15,240 nucleotides of DNA from Anaeroplasmataceae bacterium (GCA_029050385.1 JAIDMV010000190.1:1-15240), one strand, 5' to 3'. Positions 1-7,778 are shown, counted from the stretch's first letter. Notes: generated by a model from the sequence alone, not told the origin. Numbers and translations: made by a program.

Positions 1-1562
1 GTATAGAAGAGCTTATTGAGGATGTTAAAGATATTTATGATTTTGATCACAATGATACAAATGAGGTTTCTTTTGTTCGGAATATTACAAAAGAAGCTAA
101 AAATGATGAATTAGATACCTTTATTGATCGTAGCGAGTATTTAAAAAGATTAGATGTCATTTTACATAGAAAATATAAGAATAATCCATTACTGATTGGT
201 AATGCAGGTGTAGGTAAAACAGCATTAGTTGAAGGATATGCTAAAAAGTTAGTTCAAGAAAAATCGGATGTTTCAGTTTTAGCATTAAATTTAACCTCTA
301 TGCTGGCAGGAACAAGATATCGTGGTGACTTTGAAGAACGTTTTGATAAATTTATTAAGGATATTGCAAGCAAAAAAAATGTAATTATTTTTATTGACGA
401 AATTCATACAATAATTGGAGCTGCAACAACAGATGGGAATCTTGATGTAGCTAATATGCTAAAACCACTTCTTGCAAGAAATGGTATAAAATTAATTGGT
501 GCCACAACCTTGGAAGAGTATCATAAAACGATTGAAAAAGATAAAGCTTTGGCAAGAAGATTTCAAACTGTATTTGTAAGTGAACCTACTTTAGAGGAAA
601 CAAAGGAAATTCTTTACGGACTTCGTCCTGATTATGAGAATTATCATAGTGTGAAAATTAGTGATACTGTATTAGATTATTTATTAACAGAATCTAATCG
701 CTGTATCATTCATAAATTTAGACCAGATAAATGTATTGATGTTTTGGATGATATGCTTTCCCTAGCACATATTTTAAATAAAAATGAAGTGACAACAGAA
801 GATGTAGATCACACGATTCACACCTATTTAGGAAACAAGCAGGTAACTGATAACTATGTTCTTTCCTATGATGCATTAGAGAAATATCGGTGGTTATATT
901 TGAATCATTTGTTAGATGATAAGCCGTTATTAAAATTAAAATATCAAGGAAGCAAAGATGGATTAGAAACTTTGATTACAGATTGCAAACAGATTTTTAA
1001 CATTGGACATGAAGCTGTTTTAAGCATTGATTTAAGCGGGTATAAAGATTCCTTTATGCTTACTAGTCTTATTGGTGCTCCACCAGGATATATAGGCTAT
1101 GAGGATGAGGGGATTTTATCCAAGCATATTTTAGCTTATCCAAGTTCCATTCTTGTGTTTAAGAATTTTAGCCAGGCAAGCGGAAATATAGGATCCTTCA
1201 TATTGAATTTTATAAAAAGTGGATTTTTTACAGATCAAAAATCTAGATTTATACAATTGAATAATGTAGTCGTCATTGTTGAAGGAATTTCAGAAAAGAA
1301 AAGTATGGGATTTAATGAGAAAGTTATCGAAGAGGAAGCTATCTTTGATGAATATATTACCAATGATCATTTGAGTTTGTCTAATTTAAATGCAGTGTAT
1401 GAAAAGGCACTTTCTCGATTAAATTACGAGATATCCTTTGATTTCGATATTGACGCCTCTAATAAGAAAAAGGTCAATCGTTATTTATATGAATTTACCA
1501 AGAAAAATAAAAAGGGAACCTATCAGATTCACAAGGAAGATATTTTGGATGGTTGGTTATAG
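1..1562 (+). CDS. ClpA/ClpC-type AAA+ unfoldase, 3' part, degenerate D2 domain
   Basis: The frame is open from the left edge (first full codon at base 3), so the start and N-terminal Clp domain lie outside the window. The D1 ATPase is intact: Walker A GNAGVGKT (198-221), a GTRYRGDFEERF pore-loop region, Walker B IIFIDEIH (Asp-Glu at 396-401), and an ALARRF arginine pair (555-560). The D1 small domain runs straight into the D2 region with no coiled-coil middle domain. D2 is recognisable from SLIGAPPGYIGYED (pore loop near 1065-1105), but Walker A is replaced by GSKDGLET (948-971) and Walker B Asp-Glu by Lys-Asn (1161-1166). The sensor-1 Asn and the usual FRPEFINR arginine-finger segment are absent. 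An MGF tripeptide (1305-1313) sits where ClpC carries its ClpP-docking loop. The family unfolds proteins in the cytoplasm and feeds ClpP. I infer a D1-driven unfoldase or a regulatory paralogue, with a separate normal ClpC elsewhere. Confidence 0.9.
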   Translation, partial: IEELIEDVKDIYDFDHNDTNEVSFVRNITKEAKNDELDTFIDRSEYLKRLDVILHRKYKNNPLLIGNAGVGKTALVEGYAKKLVQEKSDVSVLALNLTSMLAGTRYRGDFEERFDKFIKDIASKKNVIIFIDEIHTIIGAATTDGNLDVANMLKPLLARNGIKLIGATTLEEYHKTIEKDKALARRFQTVFVSEPTLEETKEILYGLRPDYENYHSVKISDTVLDYLLTESNRCIIHKFRPDKCIDVLDDMLSLAHILNKNEVTTEDVDHTIHTYLGNKQVTDNYVLSYDALEKYRWLYLNHLLDDKPLLKLKYQGSKDGLETLITDCKQIFNIGHEAVLSIDLSGYKDSFMLTSLIGAPPGYIGYEDEGILSKHILAYPSSILVFKNFSQASGNIGSFILNFIKSGFFTDQKSRFIQLNNVVVIVEGISEKKSMGFNEKVIEEEAIFDEYITNDHLSLSNLNAVYEKALSRLNYEISFDFDIDASNKKKVNRYLYEFTKKNKKGTYQIHKEDILDGWL

Positions 1563-1593
1563 GCTAGCTTAAAGCTAGTCTTTTATATTTTTT
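1562..1593 (+). terminator. Intrinsic terminator after the Clp-like gene
   Basis: A 7-bp stem (1562-1568 with 1574-1580, one G-U pair) closes a TTAAA loop and is followed by a T-rich tail, TTTTATATTTTTT. It overlaps the last base of the Clp-like stop codon and separates that gene from the DegV operon. Confidence 0.85.
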
Positions 1594-1613
1594 CTAGAAA
1601 ATTTAATAAAATG

Positions 1614-1622
1614 TGATAAAAT
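1614..1622 (+). promoter_or_regulatory. Extended -10 promoter of the degV operon
   Basis: TGATAAAAT gives a TG-extended -10 (TAAAAT at 1617-1622), 26 bases before the start codon. No good -35 hexamer is present at 16-18 bases upstream. Extended -10 elements without a -35 recur at most promoters in this window. Confidence 0.55.
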
Positions 1623-1648
1623 AGTACTATAAGATGAGGTGCTAAATT

Positions 1649-2497
1649 ATGATACATATAATAACAGATTCTACAAACGATTTAGATGCTAAGACAATAG
1701 CAGAACACAATATAGAGGTTTTACCTTTATATGTTAACTTTTCAGATGCTTCATATCAAGATGGTGTTGATATAACGACTCCAGAACTTTATAAGTTAGT
1801 TGAAGAGAAAAATGAGCTTCCTAAAACGGCAGCCATTCCTCAACAAACGTTTATTGATGTTTTTTCTAAATATGTAGAGGCAGGGGATGAAGTGATTTTT
1901 ACAGGTATTTCTAAACAGATGTCTAGAACCTATGAAAATGCTGTTTTAGCTGCAAGAGAAGTTGATGAAAGTAAAATCTTTATTGTGGATTCTATGAATT
2001 TATCTACAGGAATTGGACTATTAGTTTTAAAGGCTTGTAAATATCGTGATGAGGGTAAGTCTGCGAAAGAGATTGCAGAGGCTTTGAATAAAGATAATAA
2101 GCGTGTATTATCTCAATTTGCCATTGAACGTATGGATTATCTTTATAAGGGTGGACGTTGTTCAGGAATGGCTAAAATTTTTGGTACACTTTTAAAAATT
2201 AAACCAATTATTGCAGTAAGAGATGGAAAGATGCATGTAGCTAAAAAGCCACATGGAAAAATGAAGGTAGCTTTAGATATTATGATTGAACAATTGAAAG
2301 GAGATTTATCTAGATTAGATAGAGATGTTGTTCTTATAACACATTCCTTAGCATTTGAATATTGTGATTATATTAAGTCAGAAATATCTAAGTTTTTAGG
2401 AGACACACCAATTTTATGCACTGTTGCCGGCTGTGTAATATCTTCTCATTGTGGACAAGGTACTATTGGTATCTTATATATGGTGAATGAAGAATGA
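1649..2497 (+). CDS. DegV family fatty-acid-binding protein
   Basis: This 282-residue protein has full DegV/EDD-fold length. Diagnostic segments are the N-terminal ITDSTNDL, VDSMNLSTGIG near residues 112-122, and DYLYKGGRCSG followed by LLKIKPIIAVRDGKM. Family members such as FakB bind a fatty acid through Thr and Ser side chains and present it to the FakA kinase for phospholipid synthesis. Thr60 (KTAAIP) and Ser88/Ser92 (ISKQMSRT) fall at the expected carboxylate-binding places, though the usual SSxLSGT loop reads SKQMSRT. The GAGGTG ribosome site lies 7 bases before the ATG. The stop codon overlaps the next start (ATGA), so the two genes are probably translationally coupled. Several DegV paralogues per genome are usual, so the exact lipid cannot be stated. 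Confidence 0.95.
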   Translation: MIHIITDSTNDLDAKTIAEHNIEVLPLYVNFSDASYQDGVDITTPELYKLVEEKNELPKTAAIPQQTFIDVFSKYVEAGDEVIFTGISKQMSRTYENAVLAAREVDESKIFIVDSMNLSTGIGLLVLKACKYRDEGKSAKEIAEALNKDNKRVLSQFAIERMDYLYKGGRCSGMAKIFGTLLKIKPIIAVRDGKMHVAKKPHGKMKVALDIMIEQLKGDLSRLDRDVVLITHSLAFEYCDYIKSEISKFLGDTPILCTVAGCVISSHCGQGTIGILYMVNEE

Positions 2498-3075
2498 AGA
2501 TAGACGTTTTTGAAAAATGTCCAATACTAGAAAATGATACCTTTTTGATTCGTTTTATAGAACAAAAGGACGCAGAAGATTTATTAAAAGTTTATAGTGA
2601 TAAGCTTGCGTTACCATTCTTTAATAGTGACAATTGTCATGGAAGTAATTTTTATATTACAAATATACAGGATATGGAAAACACAATCTTCTATTGGCTT
2701 AAAGAATACTATGAATATAAAGGCTTTGTAAGGTTTTCTATAGTCGATAAGAAAAGAAATCAAGTGGTAGGAACTATTGAAATATTTAAAAGAACAGCCA
2801 ATGATTTCTTTAATGAATGTGGCTTGTTAAGAATAGATGTTGGAAGTTCTTTAGAAACCTCTGATGTTTTGAAATCTATTTTCTCATTAGTTTCTATTCC
2901 GTTTATGCAGTGGTTTGATTGTAATATGATTGCAACTAAAGCACCTATTTATGCAGTAGAAAGAATAAAAGCATTATCACAAGCTGGTTTTGTAAAATCA
3001 GACCAGCCATTAATAGGACATGATGGTACATATTATTATGACTATTGGATACAGAAAATTGAATCGCTACAATAG
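2494..3075 (+). CDS. GNAT family N-acetyltransferase (RimJ/RimL-like)
   Basis: The 193-residue product begins with a RimJ/RimL-like strand pattern (ILENDTFLIRFIEQKDAEDL). It continues with FSIVDKKRNQVVGTIEIF, the usual substrate-side beta hairpin, then LRIDVGSSLE and a C-terminal AVERIKALSQAGFVKS that matches the family's helix before the last strand. GNAT proteins transfer acetyl from acetyl-CoA to an amine. The canonical Q/RxxGxG/A pyrophosphate loop is not clear, so CoA binding should be treated as likely rather than shown. The substrate is unknown. The start overlaps the degV stop by ATGA with no strong ribosome site of its own, which points to coupling with degV. A strong terminator follows. 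Confidence 0.75.
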   Translation: MKIDVFEKCPILENDTFLIRFIEQKDAEDLLKVYSDKLALPFFNSDNCHGSNFYITNIQDMENTIFYWLKEYYEYKGFVRFSIVDKKRNQVVGTIEIFKRTANDFFNECGLLRIDVGSSLETSDVLKSIFSLVSIPFMQWFDCNMIATKAPIYAVERIKALSQAGFVKSDQPLIGHDGTYYYDYWIQKIESLQ

Positions 3076-3112
3076 TCTATAGAGAGCATTGAAAAAGAAT
3101 GTATGAAATAAT

Positions 3113-3149
3113 AAGCAAATTCACTTATACCTTGTGAATTTGCTTTTTT
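3113..3149 (+). terminator. Strong intrinsic terminator after degV-GNAT
   Basis: A perfect 12-bp stem (AAGCAAATTCAC at 3113-3124 with GTGAATTTGCTT at 3134-3145) closes a 9-base loop and runs into a six-T tract. It ends directly against the promoter cassette of the next gene. Confidence 0.93.
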
Positions 3150-3150
3150 G

Positions 3151-3184
3151 TTTGGCACTTTTTTAGCACTTGAAATGATATAAT
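3151..3184 (+). promoter_or_regulatory. Shared promoter cassette, copy 1 (LRR lipoprotein)
   Basis: Bases 3151-3177 match 6893-6919 at 26 of 27 positions. The block holds GCACTT at 3155-3160 and again at 3166-3171, an 11-bp-period direct repeat. Seven bases later comes a perfect TG-extended -10 (TGATATAAT, TATAAT at 3179-3184). No TTGACA-like -35 is present at 16-18 bases, and the repeats occupy that position, as expected for an activator-dependent promoter. The predicted start near 3191 leaves a leader of about 20 bases. The block also fits a GG-N10-GC sigma-54 spacing (3154-3167), which is the alternative reading. Confidence 0.75.
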
Positions 3185-3211
3185 TCCCTATATTTTATGG
3201 AGGATTACAAT

Positions 3212-6200
3212 ATGAGAAAAAAAGTGTTTTTAATTGCATTTTTAAGCTTTAGTTTATTTCTTTTCTGTGGCTGTGGAGAAAAAGATAACCCACCATCTGG
3301 AGGAGATGGTCCATCAGTTGTGAATCCACCTGTAACAGAGCATACACATTCTTGGGGAGAATGGAGGGAAGAGGCTGCCACCTGTACAGTTTCCGGAAAA
3401 AAGACTAGAACGTGTAGCGGCTGTGATAAAGTTGAAACAGAGAATATTCCAGCTTTAAATCATAACTTCAAGGATGGGTATTGTACGCGATGTGATGAGG
3501 TAGATCCTAAGAATACAGATATGATTGATGGTAAAGAATTTTTATCTGTAAAGATTTCTAACGATGGATTATTAACATTTAGTCGATTAAAGTGTGCAAG
3601 CAAATATGTTTTAAAAATTTCTAATGCTTCAACTCAAGAAGTTATAGAACTTGATAAAACAAAAGGTGCATACTCTTTAGCGACTCTTCCAGTAGGAAGA
3701 ACGATGGTAACTTTAACTGCATATGAGAAGGTTGAAGTTAAGGTAGAAAATGAAACACATTATCAGGATGTACCTATTTCAACCGCAACTGATGAATTTA
3801 GAATTACTAAAGTAAATCAGACATATTCTTTAGAAAGATTACGTTATACAGATGAATATATTACTCTAGAGGGCTTTTATGATGAGCCAAGAATAGATAG
3901 TAAGACAAATGAAAAGTACTATTTGTATGAAACTGTTTATAAAGCGCCTTCCTTAAGTAATATAATGAACAACTCTCAAATTAAAGATGCTAGAAATTTT
4001 AAACTAAAGGATACATCTAAGTACAAATTAGTTTATTATGAAAGTGACGGAAAAACCTCCTTTACTTTGGGGGCAAGTCATTATATGAATGTTGAAAGAG
4101 CAGGTTATTCTAAATACTATATTGCAGTAGTTGAAAAGGATACAAATAAAGAAGTAAAAAGATATCCTATTCAAACCTATGGTTTAACAACAGTAGAACT
4201 TAAATTCAGAAAATTAGCCATAACCATAGAAGATGGAATTAGAAAAGTAGAAGCTTCAACACTTAGAGAATCTTTATTCTTTACAGAAAAGGATATTCTA
4301 TCAAAAGAGGATATATATCGAAATATAGATTCTGGTTTGTTAGGAAGAACGGGAGCATATACTCTGTTGGATAGAGATAGTGACTTTATAATTCCTGCAT
4401 CAAATATGGCAGGTGAGGTTGTTCTATATTTTTATGAAAGAGATCTCGTTTCAAAGGATTGTGAAGAATACAAAAAGATTTCTAAAGATTTCGTTTTGTA
4501 TGAAACGGATTATGGATGGAGCTTAACAGCAAGAAACGATGTTAAAGAAGTTTGTATACCTGCACAAATCATGGGACGTCCTATTATTAGTGCCAACCTT
4601 TCTTCTACAGCAGTAGAAAGCTTAGTCCTAGAGGAAGGAATCACCCAATGGATATGTAGAATACAAGACTGTGCGAATCTAACAAGTATTTCCTTGCCAG
4701 ATACCATTGTTTCAATGGAAAGACATTCCTTTGCAGGAATTCGTACAGATTGCATCATTTATTGTGATTTTGTAAAAGCAGTAGGAGATACCTTCTCAAT
4801 ATATTGGAATGGCATTTCAGGAAGTTACAACACATATAAAACAGTATACTTGGATTCTGTAAGAACAATCAATGGTTGTCAGATAGAGATTAAGGATGGA
4901 GTCGCAAGTGTTGTTGGATATACAGAAGAGTTTAATGGGCTTGTTCCTAAGGAAGTGTCCGTGGGTAAAAAGAGTTATCCCGTTAAAAAAATCGCAGAAA
5001 ATGCATTTGCAGATTGTTTAGTAACAGAAATCATTGTAGAAGAAGGTATAGAAACAATTGGAAGAAATGCATTTGTCAATTGTACAAACTTAGAAAAGAT
5101 CACTTTACCTTTTATTGGTTCAGAGTTGAATTCATTAACGAATGCTTATTTTGGATATGTATTTGGAGCTAGCTCTGCTAATAACAATTCTGGCTATGTA
5201 CCAGCAGGTCTTAAGGAAGTCGTAATTATTGGTGGAAAGGCTATTGGTAGTCAAGCCTTCTATGGCTGTAGTTCTATTGAAAGCATAATTGTTAAAAAAG
5301 ATGTTGTTCAGATAGGGAATAATGCATTTTATAATTGTAACAGTTTAGTTAATATAGAACTACCTATCAGTGTAACTGATGTGAATTCTAGAGCATTTTA
5401 TAGATGTTATACAATTAAAAAAATGATTGTTCCTCATGCTTGTCTGCCATATATTCCGTCAAATTTAGAGGAATTAAAACTGCTAGATGGAGAGCGATTA
5501 GAAGAGTCTACACTTCCTTCTGTACAGAATTTATATTTGCCAAAAACCTTAACATATGTCGGAAGTAACTCTAGTACAACCATAAAAAATATATATTTTG
5601 AAGGTACCATAGAGGATTGGTGTAAGATTAAATTTGAGGACAGTTTATTTACATATTCCTCTGAGGAATTTAAAAGTTTTTATATTAAAAAAGATAGTGA
5701 ATGGGAAAGAGTAGAAACCTTAACTATTCCTGAGGGAATTGAAGAAATAGGAAACTATCAATTTTATGGCTTTGATAGTGTTATTCGAGTAGAAATGTAT
5801 GAAGGAATACTTCGAATTGGCAATCAGGCATTTGCTTACTGCAAAGGGTTAGAAAATATAATTCTACCTGATAGTCTAATAGAGATTAAACCATATGCCT
5901 TTTTAGAAGTAGAAAACCTTACATACACAGAACATGAAAATGGTTTATATATAGGAAATAAAAATAATCCATATTTATGCTTGATGAAAATGAAGGATAA
6001 AAGTGCACAAGAATTTAATATTCATAATAATACACGTGTCATCTATTCGACAGAAGCTACTAACTTGACAAAAATACGACTTCCTCAAAATGTTGTAAGC
6101 ATTGGGGCTTATGCATTTGGAAGATGCAAGATTTACGAAGTACAATTGCCAAAGAGTCTAAAGCATATAGGAGAACTAGCATTGTCTTCTTATGTGGATT

Positions 6201-6856
6201 GGATCAAATACGAAGGGACTATAGAGGATTGGTGCAAAGTAAAACTTGATTCTTATATATTTGAGAGTTGGGCTAATTCTAATACCTTTTCCATCCAAAC
6301 GGAAGAGGGGGATTGGCTTCATATTACAACTATAGAAATTCCTGATACAATTACTCAAATTGGAGATTATCAATTCTATTGTTTTAATAATATTACCTCT
6401 GTTGTTGTTCCTGATAGTGTTACAAGCATAGGCACTAAAGCTTTTGCTCATTGTGAAAAGCTTAAGAATATCACGCTTCCATTTATTGGTCAGAACAAGG
6501 ATGGCACAGGTGTATTTGGATCTATTTTTGGTGCGGAGCATTATGGAGAAAATAGTAAGACGCCTCAGAGCTTAAAAGAAGTAAAAATAACGGGTGGAGA
6601 AGTTATAGTGGAAAATGCCTTCACCTATTGCCTACATATTGAAAAACTTATTCTTCCCAAGAGCATAATTCATATAGAAGCAACTCCTTTTGTAGAATGT
6701 AGGAGTATGACAATATATTGTGAAGTTGAAGAAGCACCAAGTGGCTGGCAAGGAATTCTAAGCGCTGGGAATCGTGTTTATTATTATTCTGAAACAGAAC
6801 CAATTCATGAAGGAAATTATTGGCATTATGTTGATGATGTACCTACAAAATGGTAA
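3212..6856 (+). CDS. BspA-like leucine-rich-repeat surface lipoprotein
   Basis: I place the start at ATG 3212 because GGAGG (3199-3203) lies 8 bases before it; an in-frame ATG at 3197 overlaps that site. The product is about 1214 residues. A basic, hydrophobic leader ends in LFLFCGC, giving lipidation at Cys21 and export to the outer face of the membrane. Residues about 44-100 form a Cys/His module (HTHSW, TCTVSG, TCSGC, YCTRC). A beta-rich region follows to about residue 440. The rest is BspA-type LRR_5 repeats (for example IGNQAFAYCKGLENIILP and IGTKAFAHCEKLKNITLP), with duplicated GTIEDWC units and a closing YYYSETEP...GNYWHYVDDVPTKW tail typical of these proteins. There is no LPXTG sorting signal. 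BspA-like proteins commonly mediate binding to host proteins or other bacteria; the ligand here is unknown. It is a single-gene unit between terminators, and its promoter is shared with the regulator downstream. Confidence 0.93.
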   Translation: MRKKVFLIAFLSFSLFLFCGCGEKDNPPSGGDGPSVVNPPVTEHTHSWGEWREEAATCTVSGKKTRTCSGCDKVETENIPALNHNFKDGYCTRCDEVDPKNTDMIDGKEFLSVKISNDGLLTFSRLKCASKYVLKISNASTQEVIELDKTKGAYSLATLPVGRTMVTLTAYEKVEVKVENETHYQDVPISTATDEFRITKVNQTYSLERLRYTDEYITLEGFYDEPRIDSKTNEKYYLYETVYKAPSLSNIMNNSQIKDARNFKLKDTSKYKLVYYESDGKTSFTLGASHYMNVERAGYSKYYIAVVEKDTNKEVKRYPIQTYGLTTVELKFRKLAITIEDGIRKVEASTLRESLFFTEKDILSKEDIYRNIDSGLLGRTGAYTLLDRDSDFIIPASNMAGEVVLYFYERDLVSKDCEEYKKISKDFVLYETDYGWSLTARNDVKEVCIPAQIMGRPIISANLSSTAVESLVLEEGITQWICRIQDCANLTSISLPDTIVSMERHSFAGIRTDCIIYCDFVKAVGDTFSIYWNGISGSYNTYKTVYLDSVRTINGCQIEIKDGVASVVGYTEEFNGLVPKEVSVGKKSYPVKKIAENAFADCLVTEIIVEEGIETIGRNAFVNCTNLEKITLPFIGSELNSLTNAYFGYVFGASSANNNSGYVPAGLKEVVIIGGKAIGSQAFYGCSSIESIIVKKDVVQIGNNAFYNCNSLVNIELPISVTDVNSRAFYRCYTIKKMIVPHACLPYIPSNLEELKLLDGERLEESTLPSVQNLYLPKTLTYVGSNSSTTIKNIYFEGTIEDWCKIKFEDSLFTYSSEEFKSFYIKKDSEWERVETLTIPEGIEEIGNYQFYGFDSVIRVEMYEGILRIGNQAFAYCKGLENIILPDSLIEIKPYAFLEVENLTYTEHENGLYIGNKNNPYLCLMKMKDKSAQEFNIHNNTRVIYSTEATNLTKIRLPQNVVSIGAYAFGRCKIYEVQLPKSLKHIGELALSSYVDWIKYEGTIEDWCKVKLDSYIFESWANSNTFSIQTEEGDWLHITTIEIPDTITQIGDYQFYCFNNITSVVVPDSVTSIGTKAFAHCEKLKNITLPFIGQNKDGTGVFGSIFGAEHYGENSKTPQSLKEVKITGGEVIVENAFTYCLHIEKLILPKSIIHIEATPFVECRSMTIYCEVEEAPSGWQGILSAGNRVYYYSETEPIHEGNYWHYVDDVPTKW

Positions 6857-6862
6857 CGAATT

Positions 6863-6892
6863 GGATAATGGAGAAATCCATTATCCTTTTTC
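6863..6892 (+). terminator. Intrinsic terminator after the LRR lipoprotein gene
   Basis: A perfect 9-bp stem, GGATAATGG (6863-6871) with CCATTATCC (6878-6886), closes a 6-base loop and is followed by TTTTT. As at 3113-3149, the T tract ends within two bases of the conserved promoter cassette. Confidence 0.93.
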
Positions 6893-6926
6893 TTTGGCAC
6901 TTTTTTAGCAGTTGAAATGTTAAAAT
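6893..6926 (+). promoter_or_regulatory. Shared promoter cassette, copy 2 (SARP regulator operon)
   Basis: This is the second copy of the 27-base block, differing from 3151-3177 at one position. Direct repeats GCACTT (6897-6902) and GCAGTT (6908-6913) are 11 bases apart. Seven bases later comes a TG-extended -10, TAAAAT at 6921-6926, the same geometry as copy 1. Because it drives the regulator gene itself, autoregulation is the natural inference. Confidence 0.75.
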
Positions 6927-6957
6927 AAGCCAAATATCAAATCTAGGAGTAGATAAA

Positions 6958-7752
6958 ATGAAGGTTTTAGTTATTGATGACGATTTAGCATCCTTATCTT
7001 GCTTTTTAGAGCCTCTTGTAAAACAATACACAATGGAATATAAATTTTTTAAAGAAAACCCTGTTGATGCATTGACCTACATCAAAGAACATGATGTAGA
7101 GGGAGTTTTCATAAGTATGACCCTATCCTCTATAAATAGTATTGAACTTGCAGAAGGATTGTTAGAAATAAGAAAAGATTTGAAGTTTGTTTTTATTGGT
7201 CAAACTAATATTAAGCTTTCTATAGAGTTGCAGAAAAATCTTTTAGGGATTTGTGATAGACCTTTGGTGCCTAATCAAATAGAAGAATATTTGAAATGCT
7301 TGCAGATTCAGGAAAAGAAAAAAATTAAGATTCATACCTTTGGAGCTTTTGATGCTTTTATCAATCAGCAGATTATAAAATTTAAATCTGCTAAATCAAA
7401 GGAGCTTTTGGCACTGCTCATTACCTATAATGGGAAATCCATATATATGTCTGATGCCATATGTCATCTTTGGCCGGATAAGGATATAGAGCTTGCAAAA
7501 CGTTTATACAGGGATGCAGTGTGGAAACTAAGAAAAACAATGATTGAATATGGAATCTCTCATATCATTGATTTTAAGCGAGCTCAATTATTTTTGCATA
7601 AAGAAAATATAGAGTGTGATTATTGGGAATATTTAGAACAATCGAATATGAGCTATAATGGTGTTTTTTTGCCAAGCTATGATTGGTCTATTGAATTCCA
7701 ATTAGAGCTAGACACCATTAAAATGAAAAGAAAATATCAATTGAAATCCTAG
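6958..7752 (+). CDS. SARP-type response regulator with degenerate receiver
   Basis: The 264-residue protein has a receiver-like domain (about 1-110), a SARP/OmpR-type winged helix (about 122-205: FGAFDAFI, SKELLALLITYNGKS, MSDAICHLWPDK, LRKTM), and a short BTAD-like tail ending YNGVFLPSYDWSIEF. This is the architecture of the REC-wHTH-BTAD family (COG3947-like), which binds DNA and activates transcription. The receiver keeps the acidic pair (Asp7-Asp9), but the phosphoacceptor is Ser53 (VFISMTLS instead of FLDINMP). The conserved Thr is Gly81 and the conserved Lys is Arg101. The paralogue starting at 9643 has all three. Phosphorylation is therefore unlikely, and control may be by dimerisation with the paralogue or by its level. 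AGGAG (6945-6949) lies 8 bases before the ATG. It is the first gene of the kinase module, 44 bases from the kinase start. Confidence 0.88.
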   Translation: MKVLVIDDDLASLSCFLEPLVKQYTMEYKFFKENPVDALTYIKEHDVEGVFISMTLSSINSIELAEGLLEIRKDLKFVFIGQTNIKLSIELQKNLLGICDRPLVPNQIEEYLKCLQIQEKKKIKIHTFGAFDAFINQQIIKFKSAKSKELLALLITYNGKSIYMSDAICHLWPDKDIELAKRLYRDAVWKLRKTMIEYGISHIIDFKRAQLFLHKENIECDYWEYLEQSNMSYNGVFLPSYDWSIEFQLELDTIKMKRKYQLKS

Positions 7753-7772
7753 TCTTTTTAAAAGAAGCATAG

Positions 7773-7778
7773 TATAAT
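7773..7778 (+). promoter_or_regulatory. Possible internal -10 before the sensor kinase
   Basis: A TATAAT hexamer precedes the kinase start by 18 bases. There is no convincing -35, and the implied transcript start would fall at the ribosome site, giving a leader of about a dozen bases. Read-through from the upstream regulator gene is at least as likely a source of transcript. Confidence 0.25.

Noticed and set aside
3163..3177. CIRCE-like half site TTAGCACTT, suggesting HrcA control
   Set aside because: Only one arm is present; the GAGTGCTAA inverted arm is missing in both copies, and the direct-repeat reading explains more of the conservation.
3197..3211. ATG at 3197 as the LRR lipoprotein start
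   Set aside because: It overlaps the GGAGG ribosome site, and the five added residues would put acidic residues ahead of the signal peptide.
4510..6541. Reverse-strand open frames inside the LRR gene (4510-4758 and 6176-6541)
   Set aside because: They lie antisense to repetitive coding sequence and lack ribosome sites, promoters or recognisable protein features.
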